From positions 1 to 15,603 of the forward strand of contig CAJASG010000563.1 of NCBI GenBank assembly GCA_903944555.1: 15,603 nucleotides of DNA. Direction: 5' to 3'. A program made the position numbers and the translations under genes. The notes below the pieces were generated by a model. It ran no database searches and was not told the origin of the DNA. It was given only the letters and a program-made list of their open reading frames with translations. Source of the stretch: an uncultured beta proteobacterium. GTDB lineage: Bacteria > Pseudomonadota > Gammaproteobacteria > Burkholderiales > Burkholderiaceae_C. Each line of letters starts with the position of its first letter. The first letter of the stretch is position 1. Shown piece by piece: positions 13,434-15,603 of this stretch.

Positions 13434-15272
13434 ATGACAACCTCTTTTGATCAGCAAGTCTCGGAGCACATCTGGCGTACCAAGTACCAGTGGTGCGAGG
13501 GCGGTCACATGCAAGAGCCATCCATCGCGGCCACATGGGACCGGGTGGCGCTGGCGGTCTCGTCCCCCGAGGTGCACCATCGCGATGACTGGCGCGAACG
13601 TTTTCGCTCAATCTTGAATGATTTTCGTTTTCTACCGGGGGGGCGGATTCTGGCCAACGCTGGCACGACGCGCCGAGCCAGCTTGTTCAATTGCTTTGCC
13701 ATGGGTCCGATGGAGGATTCGCTGCAAGGGATTTTTAACAGTTTGCGCGAGGCCGTGGTCACCCAGCAGGTGGGTGGTGGCGTTGGTATTGACTTCTCTA
13801 CCGTGCGCCCCAGTGGCGCGTCTGCCGTGTCCAGTGGCAGTGTGGCATCGGGCCCGATTTCGTTCATGAAGGTGTGGGACGCGGCGACCGCTGCACTGGA
13901 GTCGGGTAATTTGCGTCGTGGTGCCATGATGGCCACGCTGCGCTGCGATCATCCCGATATCGAGGCCTTTATCGATGCAAAAATCAGCGGCGAAGCCTTT
14001 GCCCATTTCACCCTGTCGGTTGCGGTAACCGATGATTTGATGCGCGCCGTGGAAGAAGACGGCCCCTGGCCTCTGCTGTTCCCGCTGGGGCAGCACCCAA
14101 TCCCCGCAGGCGGGGAGGTGTGTGAGCGTATCTGGTCCGGGGCCATGACGCCACAGCTGTGTCTGGTGCACCGGCGCATCCCGGCGCGGGCCTTGTGGGA
14201 GAAGCTGCAAGCCGCCATGCATGCCAGTGGCGAGCCGGGCGTCTTGTTCATAGACCGTATCAACCGTGCCAACAATCTTTGGTATTGCGAGCGCATTGCG
14301 ACCACCAACCCCTGCGGGGAAGTCCCGCTACCGCCCTATGGTGCGTGTAATTTGGGGTCCATTAATCTGGGCCGGTTTGTGTTGCACCCTTTTGGCGAGC
14401 ATGCCAAGGTGGACTGGGCCGGGTTGAAAGCGGTGGCGGGCATTGCAACACGGTTTTTGGACAATGTGCATGACATCGCGTCGTTCCCGCTGAAAGCGCA
14501 GGAGCGTGCGGCACATGCCAGTCGGCGGATTGGGCTGGGTATTACCGGCTTGGCCGACATGTTTGCGATGTTGGGTTTGCGCTATGGCGCGCCCGCAAGC
14601 ATCCAGCTGGCAAGTCAGGTAATGGGCACCATCCGCGACATGGCTTACCGGACGTCGGTTGAAATTGCGCAGGAGAAGGGCGCTTTCCCTGGGTTTGACA
14701 AGGTGAGGTACGGTGCCAGCCCCTTTGTACTGGATATGCCGCACGACCTTCAGAATGCGATCGCTCAGCATGGCATTCGCAACAGCCATTTGCTGGCCGT
14801 GGCCCCTACGGGTTCCATTAGTTTGTTGGCTAACAATGTGTCCAGTGGGATTGAGCCCATTTTTGCATTTCAGGCGCTGCGCAATGTTCAGGGGGCCGAT
14901 GGTCAGCCGCTCACGTTTGAAGTTTCCAATGCGGCGCTGCGCCAGTATCGGCAGGTGTACGGCAAGCATGCGCCGGTACCTCCGCATTTTGTGCAGTTGC
15001 AGGATGTCGTTGTGGACGCTCAGCTGCGCATGGTGGCCGCTGTGCAGATGTATGTGGACAGTGCCATTTCCAAAACAGTGTGGTTGCCGCAAAGCGCCAA
15101 TGCGCGAGAAATCGAGTTGGTGCTTTTGCAAGCCTGGGAGTTGGGGCTCAAAGGGTGCACGGTGTATCGCGAGGGTTGTGCAGTCGGTACCTCGGTAATT
15201 GCCGCCCAGCAAGCGGAGCGGCGTCAGCCTGAGGTGACAAGGGTTCCCAGCCCCAATCTGTTTGACAAGTAG
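13434..15272 (+). CDS. nrdJ: adenosylcobalamin-dependent (class II) ribonucleotide reductase
   Basis: 612 residues. Class II RNR makes deoxyribonucleotides using a B12-derived radical and needs no oxygen. The catalytic set is in place: C87 (SLFNCFAMG), N292, C294 and E296 in TTNPCGE, and C305 in ACNLGSINLG. The 11-residue gap from the thiyl cysteine C294 to C305 equals that in the Thermotoga enzyme. VAPTGSISLLA is the phosphate-binding loop, and AAVQMYVDSAISKTVWLP near the C-terminus is typical. It lacks the N-terminal ATP cone and the C-terminal zinc-ribbon tail of longer NrdJ proteins; a C-x6-C pair (C575, C582) near the end may relay electrons instead. The ribosome site is weak (CAGAAG). 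It follows the secreted-protein gene by 24 bp and may share the FNR-like promoter. Confidence 0.95.
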   Translation: MTTSFDQQVSEHIWRTKYQWCEGGHMQEPSIAATWDRVALAVSSPEVHHRDDWRERFRSILNDFRFLPGGRILANAGTTRRASLFNCFAMGPMEDSLQGIFNSLREAVVTQQVGGGVGIDFSTVRPSGASAVSSGSVASGPISFMKVWDAATAALESGNLRRGAMMATLRCDHPDIEAFIDAKISGEAFAHFTLSVAVTDDLMRAVEEDGPWPLLFPLGQHPIPAGGEVCERIWSGAMTPQLCLVHRRIPARALWEKLQAAMHASGEPGVLFIDRINRANNLWYCERIATTNPCGEVPLPPYGACNLGSINLGRFVLHPFGEHAKVDWAGLKAVAGIATRFLDNVHDIASFPLKAQERAAHASRRIGLGITGLADMFAMLGLRYGAPASIQLASQVMGTIRDMAYRTSVEIAQEKGAFPGFDKVRYGASPFVLDMPHDLQNAIAQHGIRNSHLLAVAPTGSISLLANNVSSGIEPIFAFQALRNVQGADGQPLTFEVSNAALRQYRQVYGKHAPVPPHFVQLQDVVVDAQLRMVAAVQMYVDSAISKTVWLPQSANAREIELVLLQAWELGLKGCTVYREGCAVGTSVIAAQQAERRQPEVTRVPSPNLFDK

Positions 15273-15282
15273 CGCTGACCCC

Positions 15283-15298
15283 GCTGTGCAAATACAGC
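15283..15298. terminator. small hairpin between convergent nrdJ and gloA
   Basis: GCTGT at 15283-15287 pairs with ACAGC at 15294-15298 around a 6-nt loop in the 41-bp gap between the two convergent stop codons. There is no T-tract on either strand, so it is at best a weak terminator. Confidence 0.3.
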
Positions 15299-15313
15299 TG
15301 CCGGGTTTGCGGC

Positions 15314-15603
15314 CTAGCGCAGCCCCGCGCCTTGCGCTTGTTCGGCGCGCTGGATCAATTCAATTTTGTAGCCATCCGGGTCGGTGACAAAGGCAATCAC
15401 CGTGCTGCCACCTTTGACCGGACCGGCCTCACGGGTCACGTTGCCACCTGAGGCCTTGATTTTTTCGCAAGCTGCGTAGGCATCGGGCACGCCCAGCGCG
15501 ATGTGGCCGTAGGCGGTGCCCATGTCGTAACTTTCTACTCCCCAGTTGAAAGTGAGCTCAATTTCGGCCTGTGCGGGATTGCCTTCATAGCCGACGAAGG
15601 CCA
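15314..15603 (-). CDS. gloA: lactoylglutathione lyase, glyoxalase I (5' part outside the window)
   Basis: The frame is open from the right edge; the visible part is the C-terminal 95 residues or so. The ATG at 15523 is internal, because the upstream residues [26 protein letters not shown] are typical GloA. GloA converts the hemithioacetal of methylglyoxal and glutathione to S-lactoylglutathione in the cytosol. Three of the four metal ligands are visible: Glu in IELTFNWG, His in AYGHIALGV and Glu in YKIELIQR, corresponding to E56, H74 and E122 of the E. coli enzyme; the first ligand (H5) lies beyond the window. [11 protein letters not shown] is the family's C-terminal signature. It is convergent with nrdJ, with a 41-bp gap. 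Confidence 0.95.
   Translation of the reverse strand, partial: AFVGYEGNPAQAEIELTFNWGVESYDMGTAYGHIALGVPDAYAACEKIKASGGNVTREAGPVKGGSTVIAFVTDPDGYKIELIQRAEQAQGAGLR

Noticed and set aside
14328..15212. 294-codon antisense frame inside nrdJ
   Set aside because: Complement of a clearly conserved enzyme, with no signals of its own.
1..15603. CRISPR array, tRNA, rRNA, insertion sequence or prophage genes
   Set aside because: No regularly spaced repeats, no transposase, integrase or phage-like proteins, and no tRNA- or rRNA-like sequence was seen by eye.

Overview
The window looks like ordinary chromosome from a GC-rich betaproteobacterium of the order Burkholderiales, most likely family Comamonadaceae and Rhodoferax-like. 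This is inferred from gene content (ArgP/LysE pair, edd-eda, PdxH, B12-dependent ribonucleotide reductase, DUF3149 and DUF3299 proteins), from protein style, and from a short dispersed repeat that I associate with that family. No phage, transposon, integron, CRISPR array, rRNA or tRNA was seen.

Left part (1-2250): the 3' portion of an ABC-transporter permease, a small secreted four-cysteine protein and an exported DUF3299 protein form one plus-strand operon. It resembles envelope ABC loci that have been linked to metal (zinc) handling. Next comes a 47-residue membrane protein (DUF3149) with its own promoter region: a near-perfect FNR/ANR box, a CsoR-like inverted repeat over the putative -10, and a stem-loop at the expected transcript start. 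A 1139-residue Cache-PAS-PAS-PAS-GGDEF-EAL protein follows.

Middle part (5700-8564): a lysine/arginine exporter (LysE/ArgO type) is divergent from its probable ArgP-type LysR regulator. Beyond them lies a roughly 520-bp low-information stretch. It holds a perfect ATACCC-N4-GGGTAT operator-like palindrome, a possible 63-residue basic protein and what appears to be a wrecked DUF4395 gene. pdxH (pyridoxamine/pyridoxine phosphate oxidase) is on the minus strand.

Entner-Doudoroff block (8565-11252): edd and eda are divergent from pdxH. Their promoter carries a HexR-like palindrome and several GTAAC/GTTAC half-sites. A Comamonadaceae-type repeat lies just after eda, before a convergent short J-domain protein gene.

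Right part (11694-15603): a patatin-like phospholipase, a small secreted protein, a B12-dependent (class II) ribonucleotide reductase, and the C-terminal part of glyoxalase I (gloA) on the minus strand, running off the window. An FNR-like site upstream of the secreted protein/RNR pair has the same spacing to its -10 as the DUF3149 site. This suggests an oxygen-responsive theme.

I found no convincing new multi-gene system. The most notable items are regulatory or degenerative: the two matched FNR-type promoters, the two TACCC-N4-GGGTA elements, a dispersed repeat embedded in a signal-peptide coding region, the HexR-like edd control region and the DUF4395 remnant.
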